This document shows positions 10,101 through 20,777 of a stretch of DNA of 64,000 nt, piece after piece. The translations under genes and the position numbers were made by a program. Each line of letters starts with the position of its first letter. Within the stretch, counting starts at the first letter, position 1. Location: NCBI GenBank assembly GCA_958295885.1, contig OY282380.1, positions 434,001 to 498,000 of the forward strand, read 5' to 3'. Source of the DNA: Arenicellales bacterium. Lineage in GTDB: Bacteria > Pseudomonadota > Gammaproteobacteria > Arenicellales > JAJDZL01. The notes beneath the pieces are model-generated. The model was given only the letters and a program-made list of their open reading frames with translations, had not been told where the DNA came from and did no database searches.

Positions 10101-11078
10101 TCACCACGTTTGATCAACATTCAGCTGTTCCATGACATCTGCCAGTTTTTCATCCGAATGAGCATTGAACCAATCTTCAATCAACCGATAGGCAATCGAT
10201 AGTTTTGGGGGCAGTCGAAATTGACGACTGACCATGCCGGCTACAACTTCCCGCACACTCCTCCAGTGTGCATCCTGCAATTCGCCATCATTCAATATGA
10301 TCTTTGCGTTGGCTGCTGATGCAGCAAACCCAAGCATGATTGAAGCAGGAAAGGGCCACGGCTGAGAAGAATGGTAATTGACTTTGTCCAAGGCAATGTT
10401 AGTTTCTTCAAAAACTTCACGAACGACCGCCTGCTCAACACTCTCGCCAGGTTCAACGAATCCCGCAATCACTGAGTAGCGATGAGGTGGCCAGGCCTTC
10501 TGTCGTCCAAATAGACACTTTCCGCCATTTACTACCGCGACAATGATCGCAGGGTCTATCCGTGGAAAGTGAGCTTTTACGCATTTGGTGTCAATGCACT
10601 GACGCAAATGCCCTGATACCGCAGACTTGGTTGGTGATCCGCACTTTCCACAAAACTGGTGTGCGTGATGCCAGTGAAACATCGCTTTGGCATAGGACAA
10701 CATCGAAGCATCTTCGGCTTTCAGCTGTTGTCCACTCTCTCGCAGGCCGATAAATTCAACATCTCCACGGCCAACCGGCTTGATTTCAGCGGAATCCGCG
10801 AGATCCACAGCAAAATAGTGCTTCTTTCCACGAGAGCCTAAAAAAACCTGACTTCGAATATCAAGCTCGTATCTCTCAATTTCAGATCCGCGAATGCTCA
10901 AAGGTTTGATCTCAGGTTGAACTTTTGCAAGAAACTGACTTCGATGAAACAAGACATAGCGCGATGATGCATCTGAAAACAAAGACTGCAGTCGAGTGTC
11001 ATCATTGCGATAACTCACCAATCGGTTCAAGTCGCTGTAGGTAAATACGTTCAATAAAGAACGTTCTAACTCATCCAT
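10101..11078 (-). CDS. nudC: NADH/NAD(+) pyrophosphatase NudC
   Basis: Hydrolyses NAD(H) to NMN(H) and AMP and can remove NAD caps from RNA. The 325-residue protein has an N-terminal non-Nudix half and a four-Cys zinc ribbon (CGKCG at about 142 and CIDTKC at about 161). The Nudix box is GFVEPGESVEQAVVREVFEE (about 212-231), and the NADH-specific SQPWPFPASIM motif follows at about 247. All hallmarks are intact. Its start overlaps the LOG-like gene by 8 bp (ATGGATGA), so the two are translated together. Confidence 0.96.
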   Translation of the reverse strand: MDELERSLLNVFTYSDLNRLVSYRNDDTRLQSLFSDASSRYVLFHRSQFLAKVQPEIKPLSIRGSEIERYELDIRSQVFLGSRGKKHYFAVDLADSAEIKPVGRGDVEFIGLRESGQQLKAEDASMLSYAKAMFHWHHAHQFCGKCGSPTKSAVSGHLRQCIDTKCVKAHFPRIDPAIIVAVVNGGKCLFGRQKAWPPHRYSVIAGFVEPGESVEQAVVREVFEETNIALDKVNYHSSQPWPFPASIMLGFAASAANAKIILNDGELQDAHWRSVREVVAGMVSRQFRLPPKLSIAYRLIEDWFNAHSDEKLADVMEQLNVDQTW

Positions 11079-11625
11079 TTTTCAATTGAATCTGATACAT
11101 TACAAATTCTATTACTTTTTCAAATTCCAGTACGACGGGCACCTCTGGATTCAGTCCAGGAATCTGCAATCGATCCTCAAGCCAGGCAACGACAGGCTTG
11201 TCATACCGAATCGCGAGTTCCGCTTCGGAAGCTGTTCCTTTTCCACCCGGCAGCAAAATTACAATATCAGAGCTCAAAATATTTATATGATTTCTGGAAC
11301 GCTCATCGGTTCCTTTTGCGCCCGACCAAGGCAAATGAGTCGATATTACGATCTCAGCCCACTGATTCGGGTAACCATCCGGACGGGCATACTTCTTGGT
11401 TTCTTCTGCGTAGCTGCCCGGTATCACACCAATTGTCAAACCTTCCCTGTCGGAAACTGAAGCAAAACTCTTGCTAATCCCTTCCATGACACCTTTGCCA
11501 CCGCCCGTCAGCAGGTGAACGCCAATACATGCAAGCCAGCGACCCAGCCTGTCGACGGAAGCTGAATCATAGTCCGTACCAGAACCCATGACACCGACAA
11601 TTGGACGTCTGTCTAGAGACTTCAT
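11071..11625 (-). CDS. LOG/SLOG-family nucleotide-binding protein
   Basis: A Rossmann-like protein related to cytokinin-type phosphoribohydrolases (LOG) and to the wider SLOG group. The fold marks are GVMGSGTDYDSASVDRLGRW at residue 10, LLTGGGKGVMEG (about 38) and the PGGKGTASEAELA motif (about 127), which binds the nucleotide phosphate. The length of 184 residues fits. True LOG enzymes carry PGGYGTxEE; here the sequence is GKGTASE, so cleavage of nucleoside monophosphate is possible but not certain. First gene of the run LOG-nudC-LUD-fabA-fabB-ctaA. Confidence 0.8.
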   Translation of the reverse strand: MKSLDRRPIVGVMGSGTDYDSASVDRLGRWLACIGVHLLTGGGKGVMEGISKSFASVSDREGLTIGVIPGSYAEETKKYARPDGYPNQWAEIVISTHLPWSGAKGTDERSRNHINILSSDIVILLPGGKGTASEAELAIRYDKPVVAWLEDRLQIPGLNPEVPVVLEFEKVIEFVMYQIQLKNG

Positions 11626-11808
11626 TCTCTTTGAAATTTCATATGAAACCTGTGACGGTCAGTTTATTCAACATATTGACAGATTTTCGACGAAAAGTGA
11701 CTTACCCCAATTTTAGAACGAATTAGTGGAATTGAAGCACTCAAGAGAATATAAAATTTTGTGCCACTATCACGCGGGCAATTTCGAATCATATGCGAGG
11801 CGTACAAA

Positions 11809-12687
11809 ATGGCACAAATTATTGATGGAAAAGCAATTGCAGCCGAAATTCGACAGCATATTGCGAATCAGGTCCAATTTCTAAAGACTAATCATAACTT
11901 AACCCCTGGTCTTTCGGTCGTTCTTATTGGAGAGAACCCCGCGAGTCAGGTTTACGTTCGAAACAAAGTAATTCAAACCACCAACGCTGGCATGAATTCT
12001 TTCCATCACCAAAAAGATGCGACCATTTCCGAAACAGAAACCTTAGACCTGATTGACCAGCTGAATGCAGACGCTCAGGTGAATGGCATTTTAGTGCAGC
12101 TGCCACTTCCAGCACACATCAACGCTGACAAAATCATCAATGCCATCGAGCCTGACAAGGATGTGGACGGCTTTCACGTCGTCAACACTGGACGCTTGAC
12201 CATTGGGCTGCAGGGCATGGCGCCCTGCACGCCTCTAGGCTGCGTTGAGCTCATGAAATCAGTCAAGGCCGACTTGACAGGCTGTAACGCGGTCATTGTC
12301 GGGCGATCCAACATCGTTGGAAAACCTCTTGCAGCTCTGCTTCTACGCGAGCACTGCACGGTAACCATCGCTCATTCGAGAACGAAGAAATTAAATGAGG
12401 TCTGCATGGGAGCTGACATCCTGGTGGCCGCAGTTGGGCAACCCAATTTAGTCAAAGGCAGCTGGGTCAAACCTGGGGCAACAGTCATCGATGTAGGCAT
12501 CAACCGCATCGAAACCGAATCCGGAAAAATGAAATTAGTCGGTGACGTAAATTTTGCCGAAGCTCAGCATGTCGCAGGTGCAATCACCCCAGTTCCAGGT
12601 GGAGTCGGGCCTATGACTATTGCTTTGTTGCTGCAAAATACGGTTCGGGCGGCCTGCATGCAGCACGGTATTCCATTGCCCGATTAG
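11809..12687 (+). CDS. folD: Methylenetetrahydrofolate dehydrogenase/cyclohydrolase FolD
   Basis: Bifunctional enzyme linking 5,10-methylene-, methenyl- and 10-formyl-tetrahydrofolate. About 292 residues. The catalytic Lys is in VYVRNK (about 56), then [13 protein letters not shown], the NADP-binding [14 protein letters not shown] (about 166) and the C-terminal [16 protein letters not shown]. An upstream extension to 11761 is open, but ATG 11809 (MAQIIDG) matches family starts and has GAGG eight bases ahead. Together with Fhs about 1.8 kb away it completes a folate route between formate and methylene-folate. Confidence 0.96.
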   Translation: MAQIIDGKAIAAEIRQHIANQVQFLKTNHNLTPGLSVVLIGENPASQVYVRNKVIQTTNAGMNSFHHQKDATISETETLDLIDQLNADAQVNGILVQLPLPAHINADKIINAIEPDKDVDGFHVVNTGRLTIGLQGMAPCTPLGCVELMKSVKADLTGCNAVIVGRSNIVGKPLAALLLREHCTVTIAHSRTKKLNEVCMGADILVAAVGQPNLVKGSWVKPGATVIDVGINRIETESGKMKLVGDVNFAEAQHVAGAITPVPGGVGPMTIALLLQNTVRAACMQHGIPLPD

Positions 12688-12730
12688 ATGCGGTCCATCC
12701 GCAGTCTCTCAGACGGGCGATGTAAACGCT

Positions 12731-14506
12731 CTACCAGCAGCAGGCGCCTGCTGGAAACACATCTCCTTTCGCACCTCGTGGATCATACCCTGCTTCTAGC
12801 AGACCACTTTCATGGCTGCGCTCAATTGCCAGCAGATAGCCTTCGGTCCAATCCGGAACGACCTGTACGTCATGCCCGCGATTCTGCAGCTTTCTCGCGA
12901 CTTCCTCACCCACTCTTTCTTCAATGTTGACCATGTTTGTAAACGCTTCGTGGGGAGCAAAAAATCCTGGGCAGTGATGACTTGAAAATTTTGGCGCTTC
13001 AATGGATTCAGCAATCGTTTTTTCAAATACGACGCGATTCAGTAAAAATTGCAGCATCCACTGATCCTGCTGATCACCACCCATGCTGCCGTAAACGATC
13101 CACGGAAAGCCGTCTCGATGCACTAGTGTTGGACTGATGGTCGTACGCGGCTGTTTGAATGGAGCGATGAGATTGGGGTGATTGTCTGGCTGCAGATAGA
13201 AAGTCATCAACCGATTGCCCAAAGGCACGCCGAGAGATTTGATCACTTCCGATGATTTCAGCCAGCCCCCGCTGGGAGTGGCAGCAACCATGTTTCCCTG
13301 AGCATCAACAGCATCCACGTGAACTGTTCCATGCCCCCAGGACCTGCCACCCAATCGCTCCTTTACCGGGAGCACAGCAAGCGAACGTTCTGGATCACCC
13401 GGTCGAATTTCAGAATTTGCATGATTTCGATTCACAAGCTTTGACCGCATCGCGCCATATGCGTCTGAAAGCAGTCCGTCAATCGGTACATATACCTGCC
13501 GCGGATCACCGTACCACTGCTCTCGGTCGGCAAACGCCAACTTAACCGCTTCGATGACAATATGAAGATATTCCACGCTATTGTGTGAATACCGTCGCAG
13601 AGGAAAGTTTTTCAAGATGGACAAGCACTGTAGCAGCACTGGTCCCTGATTCCATGGCCCGCATTTAAAAACTTCAACGTTACCGAACTGAACGGATACC
13701 GGACTCTCGAGTCTCGTTTCGAAATTCGCCAAATCACTCCGCGTCAGCAGCCCACCGTTGCTGATCGAGTGTTTTTCAATTTCGGCTGCGACATCACCAC
13801 TGTAAAACTGTCGTCGGACCGCTGCAATTTTTTGAACTCGACCACCCTGAGCTGATTTTTCGACTGCGACCAAATAATCAAGCCAGTCGGCCAGGGCAGA
13901 ATTCTTTAGAAACTGACCCGGCTCAGGCACCTTGTCCGAAGGTAAATAGACTTCCGCACTATTCTTCCAGATGCTCCGAAATTGATCCTGAAGATCGTGA
14001 ACTCCAAAATCCGGCATTCGAATTAGTCCAGGATGTGCTGGAAAGCCGTCCCGCGCCAACTCTCTCGCTGACGATGACACATCTTCGAAGGAGGCCGTGC
14101 CGTACTCTTGCAAAACCGTGGTCAAAGATCCCAAGGCAGCGGGAACCCCGGCTGCAAGAACGCCGACGTCTGGGACTTCGCTGTATCCCAGATTCCTGTA
14201 CTGTTCGACAGTCGCACGCTCTGGCGCCATCATGTTTCCATTCACAACGACCGGCTGACGCGCACCTGCCATCTGGACCAACATGGGGCACTCACCACCG
14301 AGCGTATGCTGGTGAGGATTCACAACACCTTCGACCAAAACTGCCGCGACGGCTGCATCCACTGCATTTCCACCTGCTTTCAAGGCGTCTGCACCCGCAT
14401 TTGCTGCTAGATGATGCTCGCTGACGACGGCTCCTTTGCGGCCGAATAAACGAGGGTGAAAAGGAGACGTGCGAAGATGTTCGAAATCAAGCGACCGTAT
14501 AGCCAT
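12731..14506 (-). CDS. Gamma-glutamyltransferase-family Ntn hydrolase
   Basis: A 591-residue member of the GGT/cephalosporin acylase family, which self-cleaves at a Thr that becomes the N-terminal nucleophile. Family marks are VSEHHLAANAGADAL and GGNAVDAAVA near the start, NPHQHTLGGE (about 63), and the putative nucleophile Thr in SWGHGTVHVDAVDAQGN (about 399). The glycine pair region appears in YGSMGGDQQDQW. There is no signal peptide, unlike periplasmic glutathione-degrading GGT. This places it with the cytosolic GGT-like acylases of unsettled substrate. It converges with folD, 43 bp apart, and lies 20 bp downstream of fhs. Confidence 0.85.
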   Translation of the reverse strand: MAIRSLDFEHLRTSPFHPRLFGRKGAVVSEHHLAANAGADALKAGGNAVDAAVAAVLVEGVVNPHQHTLGGECPMLVQMAGARQPVVVNGNMMAPERATVEQYRNLGYSEVPDVGVLAAGVPAALGSLTTVLQEYGTASFEDVSSSARELARDGFPAHPGLIRMPDFGVHDLQDQFRSIWKNSAEVYLPSDKVPEPGQFLKNSALADWLDYLVAVEKSAQGGRVQKIAAVRRQFYSGDVAAEIEKHSISNGGLLTRSDLANFETRLESPVSVQFGNVEVFKCGPWNQGPVLLQCLSILKNFPLRRYSHNSVEYLHIVIEAVKLAFADREQWYGDPRQVYVPIDGLLSDAYGAMRSKLVNRNHANSEIRPGDPERSLAVLPVKERLGGRSWGHGTVHVDAVDAQGNMVAATPSGGWLKSSEVIKSLGVPLGNRLMTFYLQPDNHPNLIAPFKQPRTTISPTLVHRDGFPWIVYGSMGGDQQDQWMLQFLLNRVVFEKTIAESIEAPKFSSHHCPGFFAPHEAFTNMVNIEERVGEEVARKLQNRGHDVQVVPDWTEGYLLAIERSHESGLLEAGYDPRGAKGDVFPAGACCW

Positions 14507-14526
14507 AGATTCTCTACTTTGAAATG

Positions 14527-16206
14527 CTAGAACAGCCCGTCGACCTGACCACTTTGAGCAATATGAATTGCATTGGCTGCTGGTACGCGAGGCAGTCCTG
14601 GCATTGTCATCATGTCACCACATATAACGACTACAAATCCAGCACCGGCACTTAAGCGCACTTCTCGAACAGGAATGATGTGACCTTCGGGAGCACCAAC
14701 CAAAGTCCGGTCAACCGAAAAACTGTATTGGGTTTTTGCCATACAGATGGGCAGATGACCAAAACCCATGCTCTCTACCTGGGATAAGTAGGCTGCCGCT
14801 TTATCGTCGACTACGATATCAGAAGCACGATAAATTTCCTTTGAAATTTTTCTGATTTTTTCTTCGAGTGACAATTCATTCTTGTACAGCAGCCTGAAAT
14901 TCGGTTGAGAAGTATCGACTAGATCGACAACCTTGTGTGCCAGTTCTACCGTACCTTCACCTCCCTGAGACCAATGATTGGCTTCAACGGCTTCGACACC
15001 GAGTGCTTGACAGAAATCTTGTACGCACCTGACTTCTTCATCGCTGTCCGAGACAAATCGATTGATTGCAACGATAGCGGGGAGTCCATACTTTTCAATA
15101 TTTTCCAAATGCCGTTTTAAATTGACACAACCTTTTGCCACCGCTTCCACATTTTCTGTTTTCAAGTCATATTTTGAAACATTTCCCTGCAGTTTCAGAG
15201 CTCGAATTGTTGCGACCAGGACGATTGCTGATGGCTTTAGGCCCGCCGAACGGCATTTGATGTCTAGAAATTTTTGCGCTCCAAGGTCGGCGCCGAATCC
15301 CGCTTCTGTAATTACATAATCTGACATTTTCAGAGCGGCTTTCGTAGCCACCACCGAATTGCAGCCGTGTGCAATATTGGCAAACGGTCCGCCATGCACC
15401 AGAGCTGGATTGTTTTCAAGAGTTTGTACGAGATTTGGTGCTATTGCATCTTTTAAAAGTACGGCCATGGGACGATGCCCCATCAGATCGCTCGCCGTAA
15501 CTGCAGAACGATCTCGACGAAAACCCACGATGATGCGACCGAGCCTCGACTCAAGGTTGTATAGGTCTGTTGCCAAACAGAAGATTGCCATGACTTCACT
15601 TGCGACCGTAATGTCAAACCCACTTTCACGAGGATATCCGTTGGCAATGCCTCCTAAGGAACATGTAATTTCCCGAAGAGCGCGATCGTTCATGTCAACC
15701 ACTCGACGCCAGACCACTCTTCGACTATCTAAATTCGCGTCCGACCCCCAATAGATTGAATTGTCTACAAGCGCCGATAATAGATTGTGAGCGCTGCCGA
15801 TTGCGTGAAAATCGCCGGTGAAGTGAAGATTGATGTCCTCCATGGGAACCACTTGCGCATATCCGCCCCCGGCCGCACCTCCTTTCATTCCAAAACACGG
15901 ACCTAAACTAGGCTCTCGAAGGCACAGAGTCGTATCTTTTCCAATTAGCTTCATGCCATCGGCCAAGCCGACACTCGTTGTCGTTTTGCCCTCACCTGCC
16001 GCCGTTGGAGAAATTGCAGTAACGAGGATTAATTTTCCATCTTCGCGCTCACTGAGAGTATCAATGTAATCTAATTTGATTTTTGCTTTGGTGTGTCCGT
16101 ACGGAACGAGAGAATTAGCTGGTATATTGAGACGTTCACCAATTTCGAAAATAGGTTTTAAATTCGCTGATCTCGCGATTTCAATATCTGTTTTGTAATG
16201 TGTCAC
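14527..16206 (-). CDS. fhs: Formate-tetrahydrofolate ligase (Fhs)
   Basis: Makes 10-formyl-tetrahydrofolate from formate, folate and ATP. 559 residues, the normal length. The P-loop-like [17 protein letters not shown] is near residue 70, followed by [19 protein letters not shown] and a C-terminal half with [16 protein letters not shown]. The start is GTG 16206, with AGGAG eight bases upstream. In methylotrophs with an H4MPT pathway, Fhs assimilates the formate that pathway makes, which suits the presence of fae in this window. No purU or formate dehydrogenase lies nearby. Confidence 0.97.
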   Translation of the reverse strand: MTHYKTDIEIARSANLKPIFEIGERLNIPANSLVPYGHTKAKIKLDYIDTLSEREDGKLILVTAISPTAAGEGKTTTSVGLADGMKLIGKDTTLCLREPSLGPCFGMKGGAAGGGYAQVVPMEDINLHFTGDFHAIGSAHNLLSALVDNSIYWGSDANLDSRRVVWRRVVDMNDRALREITCSLGGIANGYPRESGFDITVASEVMAIFCLATDLYNLESRLGRIIVGFRRDRSAVTASDLMGHRPMAVLLKDAIAPNLVQTLENNPALVHGGPFANIAHGCNSVVATKAALKMSDYVITEAGFGADLGAQKFLDIKCRSAGLKPSAIVLVATIRALKLQGNVSKYDLKTENVEAVAKGCVNLKRHLENIEKYGLPAIVAINRFVSDSDEEVRCVQDFCQALGVEAVEANHWSQGGEGTVELAHKVVDLVDTSQPNFRLLYKNELSLEEKIRKISKEIYRASDIVVDDKAAAYLSQVESMGFGHLPICMAKTQYSFSVDRTLVGAPEGHIIPVREVRLSAGAGFVVVICGDMMTMPGLPRVPAANAIHIAQSGQVDGLF

Positions 16207-16530
16207 AGGCTATCGCTCCTAGTCTTGTTACCATTAGGAATGAATAAGATAAGTCTATTCAAAGACGCATCATAAAATTCCAATATCTTACGATTCGGTT
16301 GATTTGGTTTGGACTGAATAATACTACACACCAAAGATCTGAAATGCGGTTTGTGAGCGGCTTGTCGCCTGGATTCATCTCGCTGCCAGGCACTTTATGC
16401 GCAGAGACTGCAAGCTAATTAAGATCAGGCTGGCGCACAATTCCTGCGGAAGTGACAGGTCATGGCCAAAGCAGCGATCGAAGAAGCTTTGATCCGAGAT
16501 TTCTGCATGTCTGACTAATAAAGGAATAGA
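16207..16530. other. Intergenic between rnpB and fhs
   Basis: Contains the leader and ribosome site of fhs at its left end. I see no gene, and no folate-riboswitch-like structure that I can defend. Confidence 0.4.
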
Positions 16531-16909
16531 GAGTTGATCTATAAGCCGGGTTCTGTTCGTTCAGATGAACGATGGCAATCATTTATCTTCGACTCATGTC
16601 TCCATGAACCTCTAGCGACCTACCCGAATCCAGCGCGAGCATCGCTATGGGATTTCTATTTGGTCTTGCTCCAAGCGGGGTTTACCCTGCCAACATCGTT
16701 ACCGATGCTGCGGTGCGCTCTTACCGCACCTTTTCACCCTTACCCATCTTCCGTCAATACAGCGATCTAAAATCAAGGTGGTATCTTTTCTGTGGCACTT
16801 TCCGTCGGCTCGCACCGCCCAGGTGTTACCTGGCACTCTGCTCGAGGAGCCCGGACTTTCCTCCCGTTGCCATGCCTGAAACATCAACGAGCGATTACCC
16901 GATCCACTC
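16531..16909 (-). ncRNA. rnpB: RNase P RNA, bacterial type A
   Basis: The catalytic RNA that trims tRNA 5' ends. Reading the minus strand from about 16909, the conserved CR-I block GAGGAAAGTCCGGGCTC appears, then CGAGCCGACGGAAAGTGCCA and CAGAAAAGATACC. Next come GGTAAGGGTGAAAAGGTGCG and GGCAGGGTAAACCCC, and the terminal GAACCCGGCTTATAGATCAA. The P1 helix closes between GAGTGGATC at the 5' end and GATCAACTC at the 3' end, which sets the limits at about 379 nt. A TAAAAT -10-like box lies at 16923-16928 on the same strand. In related bacteria rnpB follows rsmI on the same strand, as here, though about 1 kb of debris separates them. Confidence 0.97.
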
Positions 16910-17909
16910 TCTACCCATGTTAATTTTACTAGACTTGATTCAATTTACATCTCTGTTTGGTGAATATTGCGCGCCTTACGTTCAACTGATTTTTCTTGAT
17001 GAAAAAACTTCATCTATAAATCGGTCTGTCGCAGTTGGAAAATTCAACAGCGCGAAGCAGGGGGACCAGGCTTTTCATTTGCAATTTGCGACGAAAATGG
17101 ATTGAAGCGACGCGCATTGGGCTGAGGCGCACGCACCGCCTAGCGTTCAACTGCGTGTAGACTAGGGAGCGTCAGCCTGCGTCGCGAAATTCGACCGCAT
17201 GCTTCAACCACTCGTCCATGTACTTGCCTTCGCAACCCGAATGCTGACCAAAACTCGATGACGACTGCTGTAGTCAGCTAACGGACGGCTGCATCATTTT
17301 CGACTTCTCGCCAGATTCCTCATCGACCTGCCGCTCCACAATTAGGAAACGACAACGTTCGATGCTATAAGAAGGCTCCGATACTGCGTTGAATCAACAT
17401 GAGTCACTCCTTTGTCTTTCACTTGGCATTTTGGACCTGTTCCAGCGTGCCAGCAGACAAATCCACGAAACTTCAGGTACCTTGGTTCTAATTCAGTTCG
17501 CGAATCAGTTGGTTCACACTACGATGCCGAAACAAGCCATTTGCGACCGCGTTCTTATTCGGAAAATCATATCAAAGGTTGCCATTCAATGCTGTCAGAA
17601 CCACTTTCAGGCACTTTAAGATGGGGCAGCTTTTCATCGAAACAGGGATGACTGCATGCAGTCGCGATGCTGGATTCGCCAGGCTCGCTGGAAGCTTGGA
17701 AGGCGACAGCTCGAAACGGCTTGAAATTACACCCCAGTCACGGTAACTTTATGCCATATCGCGTCGAGAGATTGCATTTGCCGTTTGTGTTTGGTGCTTA
17801 TATTCAATAGCTCGCAAACAACGCTGTTCTCTCCCTGACGCAACTGCTGGAACAGCATATGTTCAATAATTCAATTCCAAGGAGCGAGTCAAAATTTAAA
17901 CTCAATTTT
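16910..17909. other. About 1 kb of gene-free debris between rsmI and rnpB
   Basis: Several short frames on both strands but no motif or supported start. The minus strand near 17700-17815 gives a 35-residue stretch HPSHGNFMPYRVERLHLPF that looks protein-like, perhaps a dead transposase, but I cannot assign it. The rnpB promoter lies at the left edge. Confidence 0.4.
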
Positions 17910-18770
17910 TCACTGCTTCGATGTTCTTGAGTGATTCTTTAGTTCGATAGCTCTTCTGTACAGAATGTTTCGTTTTTGTCCAAGAATTTTCGAGGTTAGC
18001 TGAGCTGCTTGACGGGGAGAAAGCTCAACTAACATAATTTCTAAGATTCGATCTGCATCCTGTTCTCGATTGGGTTTCGTGCAACCGGAGTTGTCAACAA
18101 TCATGACAAATTCTCCTTTTGTCTGGTTTGGGTCTGCCAACACCCACTTCAATAGATTCCCCAGATCGTCCGTTCGAATCGTCTCGTGAATTTTCGTCAT
18201 TTCCCTCGCTATGACAGCGGGGCATTCAGCTCCGAGCAGTTCGACCATATCCTTCAGCGACTCAACCATTCTATGGGGCGCTTCAAAGAAAACGAAACAC
18301 TTTGATTCATTTGCCAGCTGCTCGAGCTTCTTTCTTCGATGCGACCGTTTCGGCGGCAGGAAACCCAGAAACAGCATCTCATCAAATGCGATGCCGCAGG
18401 CTGACAGTGCGGCAGTCAACGCGCTTGCCCCCGGTATTGGAACGACAGGAATGCCTTGCTGATGAGCAGCTGATACGAGCAGAGCGCCTGGATCAGATAT
18501 CGCAGGAGTGCCCGCGTCACAAATGAGCGCAACGTCGGAGCCATTTGACAGCTGTTTGAGTAGCTTTGGAACCGCTTTTTTCTGATTGTGATGGCGAAAT
18601 GAGGTCAACGGCGTAGAAATGCCATATTTTTCCGTCAGTTTACGACTATGCCTAGTGTCCTCTGCTGCAATCAGATCAACATCCTTCAGAATTTTCAGTG
18701 CTCGAATGGATATATCTTCTAAATTGCCAATGGGTGTTCCAACTATAAACAGCCGCCCTTCCTTATTCAT
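17910..18770 (-). CDS. rsmI: 16S rRNA 2'-O-ribose methyltransferase RsmI
   Basis: Methylates the ribose of C1402 of 16S rRNA with SAM. The tetrapyrrole-methylase fold is clear: LFIVGTPIGNLEDISIRAL at the start, AAEDTRHSRKL (about 35), CDAGTPAISDPG (about 83) and PGASALTAALSACG (about 112). 286 residues, normal. Divergent from lpoA with 33 bp between start codons, which is the standard gammaproteobacterial arrangement. Confidence 0.96.
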   Translation of the reverse strand: MNKEGRLFIVGTPIGNLEDISIRALKILKDVDLIAAEDTRHSRKLTEKYGISTPLTSFRHHNQKKAVPKLLKQLSNGSDVALICDAGTPAISDPGALLVSAAHQQGIPVVPIPGASALTAALSACGIAFDEMLFLGFLPPKRSHRRKKLEQLANESKCFVFFEAPHRMVESLKDMVELLGAECPAVIAREMTKIHETIRTDDLGNLLKWVLADPNQTKGEFVMIVDNSGCTKPNREQDADRILEIMLVELSPRQAAQLTSKILGQKRNILYRRAIELKNHSRTSKQ

Positions 18771-18803
18771 CTGTCCAAATTACCACCGCGTATAATTTAA
18801 AGC

Positions 18804-20777
18804 ATGATTCAAACAAAAAAAACTGTCAAATTTCGATTGTTCGCCATGTCTGATTCCTCTCGGTGCTGGCAGCATCGATTCTCACTCGTATTGCGTCAAG
18901 CCCAACGGTATTTGATTTTACTGGTAAGTGCGGTCGGTGTCGGCTGTACCGCACCCGATCAGCAGACTGTCCCGGTTGTTGTCGTCGATCCTATTCCTTC
19001 GGCGGTAGAAGAAATCGAGAATGCCGAAGAAGCAATCCTTGTTCCTGAAGAAACTGTTGATGAAAAAGCTGCATCAGCATGGGAATCAATCGTTCAATCC
19101 AGTCTGAATATTGCACAAAAAGATTCTAAATTGCTGGCAGCCGCCATCACCTTGAAGAAAGAGAACCGAGTTTCAGAAGCCAAGTCGATTGGAAAATCTA
19201 TTCAGTTCCAATCGCTTGATCCCGAAGAAAAGATTGAGTTTCAAATTTTGGCCGCAGAATTTCTGCAGGCAGAATTCAGGTATCGACGCGCCGTCAGACT
19301 GCTTCGGAGAATTCTGAAAAATCCCAATATAAACCAAGATCAAAGAATCCGTGCGCTAAAGCTCAAAATAATTGCTTTGTCGAAGCTCGACGAATCGCTC
19401 GAACCCATCCCCTATATGATTCTACTTCACTCACTAAGTCCCGACACGAGTGAGAAAGCACAGATCGGACACCAGTTATGGAAACACCTGTACCGGCTTT
19501 CAATTGATCAGCTGGCAACAGAATTAGGAAAAACGGATGATCCGATAGAACAGGGGTGGTACCAGCTGGTATTGGGCATTCACAGCAAACGAGCGGACCC
19601 ATATGCCTATCAATCTGCCGTAGAAAATTGGCAAAAATCAAATCCAGAACATCCAGCTAATCACTTATTGCAGCTGACGCGGAGCTCTTGGAATCGTTTG
19701 CCTTTTGCACGAGTTGCGGTATTATTGCCTCTTACTTCACAATTAGAGCGACCCGCAAGAGCTTTTCTGGACGGGTTCACGGCGCAGCACAATGCAGACA
19801 GCAATCCATCCAAACCACAGTTGCTCTTGATTGATACGGGCAATAACCCCGCCGAAATCACCCAGCACTACTATAGCGCGTTAGCTCAGGGTGCAGATTT
19901 TGTGATTGGTCCGCTCGGTATTGAATATGTGAATGAAATGGCGCGCTATGGCGATTTTGTCGTCGACACGCTTTTGCTTGGAAAATCGACGGATATCGAA
20001 CTGCCACTGCACGTTTACCAGTTCGCGCTTGCACCTGAAGAGGAAGGAAACTTTGTAGCACGCAGAGCGTGGCAGGACGGTCATACCACCGCTCTCGTCC
20101 TAAAGTCGTCCGAAAACTGGGCGACCAGAACAGTCAATGGCTTCGTTCATGAGCTGGAGCGACTCGGTGGAACCGTGCTGCAGATTCAGGAATATCCCCA
20201 GGAACAAGTGGACTATTCGGAAAGCATAGAAGTGATATTCAATGTGCATTCCAGTGTGGAACGATATGATCAACTCAAAGCGATCGCTAAAATACCGATA
20301 AAGTTCACTGCTCGCCGTCGACAGGACGCGGATTTCATGTTTCTTGTCGCTGATTCAGGACATGGTCGACTGATCAAACCGCATATCGATTTTCTAAACG
20401 CTCACGACCTGCCAGTTTATTCGACCTCTCGCATACTGAACACCAATTTCGAAAAAATCAAGGACCAGGATCTACAGGACATTCGATTTCCCGAAATGGA
20501 TTGGCTGGTTGACAGAAGTCATTCCATGTCGGTGCTGCAGCAAAAAATTGAGCCGGGGAAAGATGATCGCTTTCAACGTATATTTGCAATGGGAGTCGAC
20601 AGCTATAACGTCATTTCTTACTTGCATGCTCTCCGCGAAAATTCCGATGCTCGATATCATGGCGTAACTTCAGTTATGGGAGTGGACGAATCTGGTGTTG
20701 TTTATCGCAATCCCAGCTGGGCTCAGTTTAAGGATGGAGCAGCCAAGATCATATCGAGTGACATAGTGCTCAATTGA
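18804..20777 (+). CDS. lpoA: Penicillin-binding protein activator LpoA
   Basis: An outer-membrane lipoprotein that reaches through the periplasm to stimulate PBP1a. The first 50 residues hold a hydrophobic stretch YLILLVSAVGVGC with a usable but atypical lipobox Cys. Residues about 80-310 form a helical TPR-like half. Residues about 310-657 form a periplasmic-binding-like domain beginning RVAVLLPLTSQLERPARAFL and including GADFVIGPLGIEYV. A second possible start is ATG 18846. Length and domain order match LpoA. The yraN and diaA genes that often follow are missing. Confidence 0.9.
   Translation: MIQTKKTVKFRLFAMSDSSRCWQHRFSLVLRQAQRYLILLVSAVGVGCTAPDQQTVPVVVVDPIPSAVEEIENAEEAILVPEETVDEKAASAWESIVQSSLNIAQKDSKLLAAAITLKKENRVSEAKSIGKSIQFQSLDPEEKIEFQILAAEFLQAEFRYRRAVRLLRRILKNPNINQDQRIRALKLKIIALSKLDESLEPIPYMILLHSLSPDTSEKAQIGHQLWKHLYRLSIDQLATELGKTDDPIEQGWYQLVLGIHSKRADPYAYQSAVENWQKSNPEHPANHLLQLTRSSWNRLPFARVAVLLPLTSQLERPARAFLDGFTAQHNADSNPSKPQLLLIDTGNNPAEITQHYYSALAQGADFVIGPLGIEYVNEMARYGDFVVDTLLLGKSTDIELPLHVYQFALAPEEEGNFVARRAWQDGHTTALVLKSSENWATRTVNGFVHELERLGGTVLQIQEYPQEQVDYSESIEVIFNVHSSVERYDQLKAIAKIPIKFTARRRQDADFMFLVADSGHGRLIKPHIDFLNAHDLPVYSTSRILNTNFEKIKDQDLQDIRFPEMDWLVDRSHSMSVLQQKIEPGKDDRFQRIFAMGVDSYNVISYLHALRENSDARYHGVTSVMGVDESGVVYRNPSWAQFKDGAAKIISSDIVLN

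Noticed and set aside
13959..14424. Long frames opposite the gamma-glutamyltransferase gene
   Set aside because: They lie wholly within a well-conserved gene and have Arg-, Cys- and Ser-rich shadow composition.
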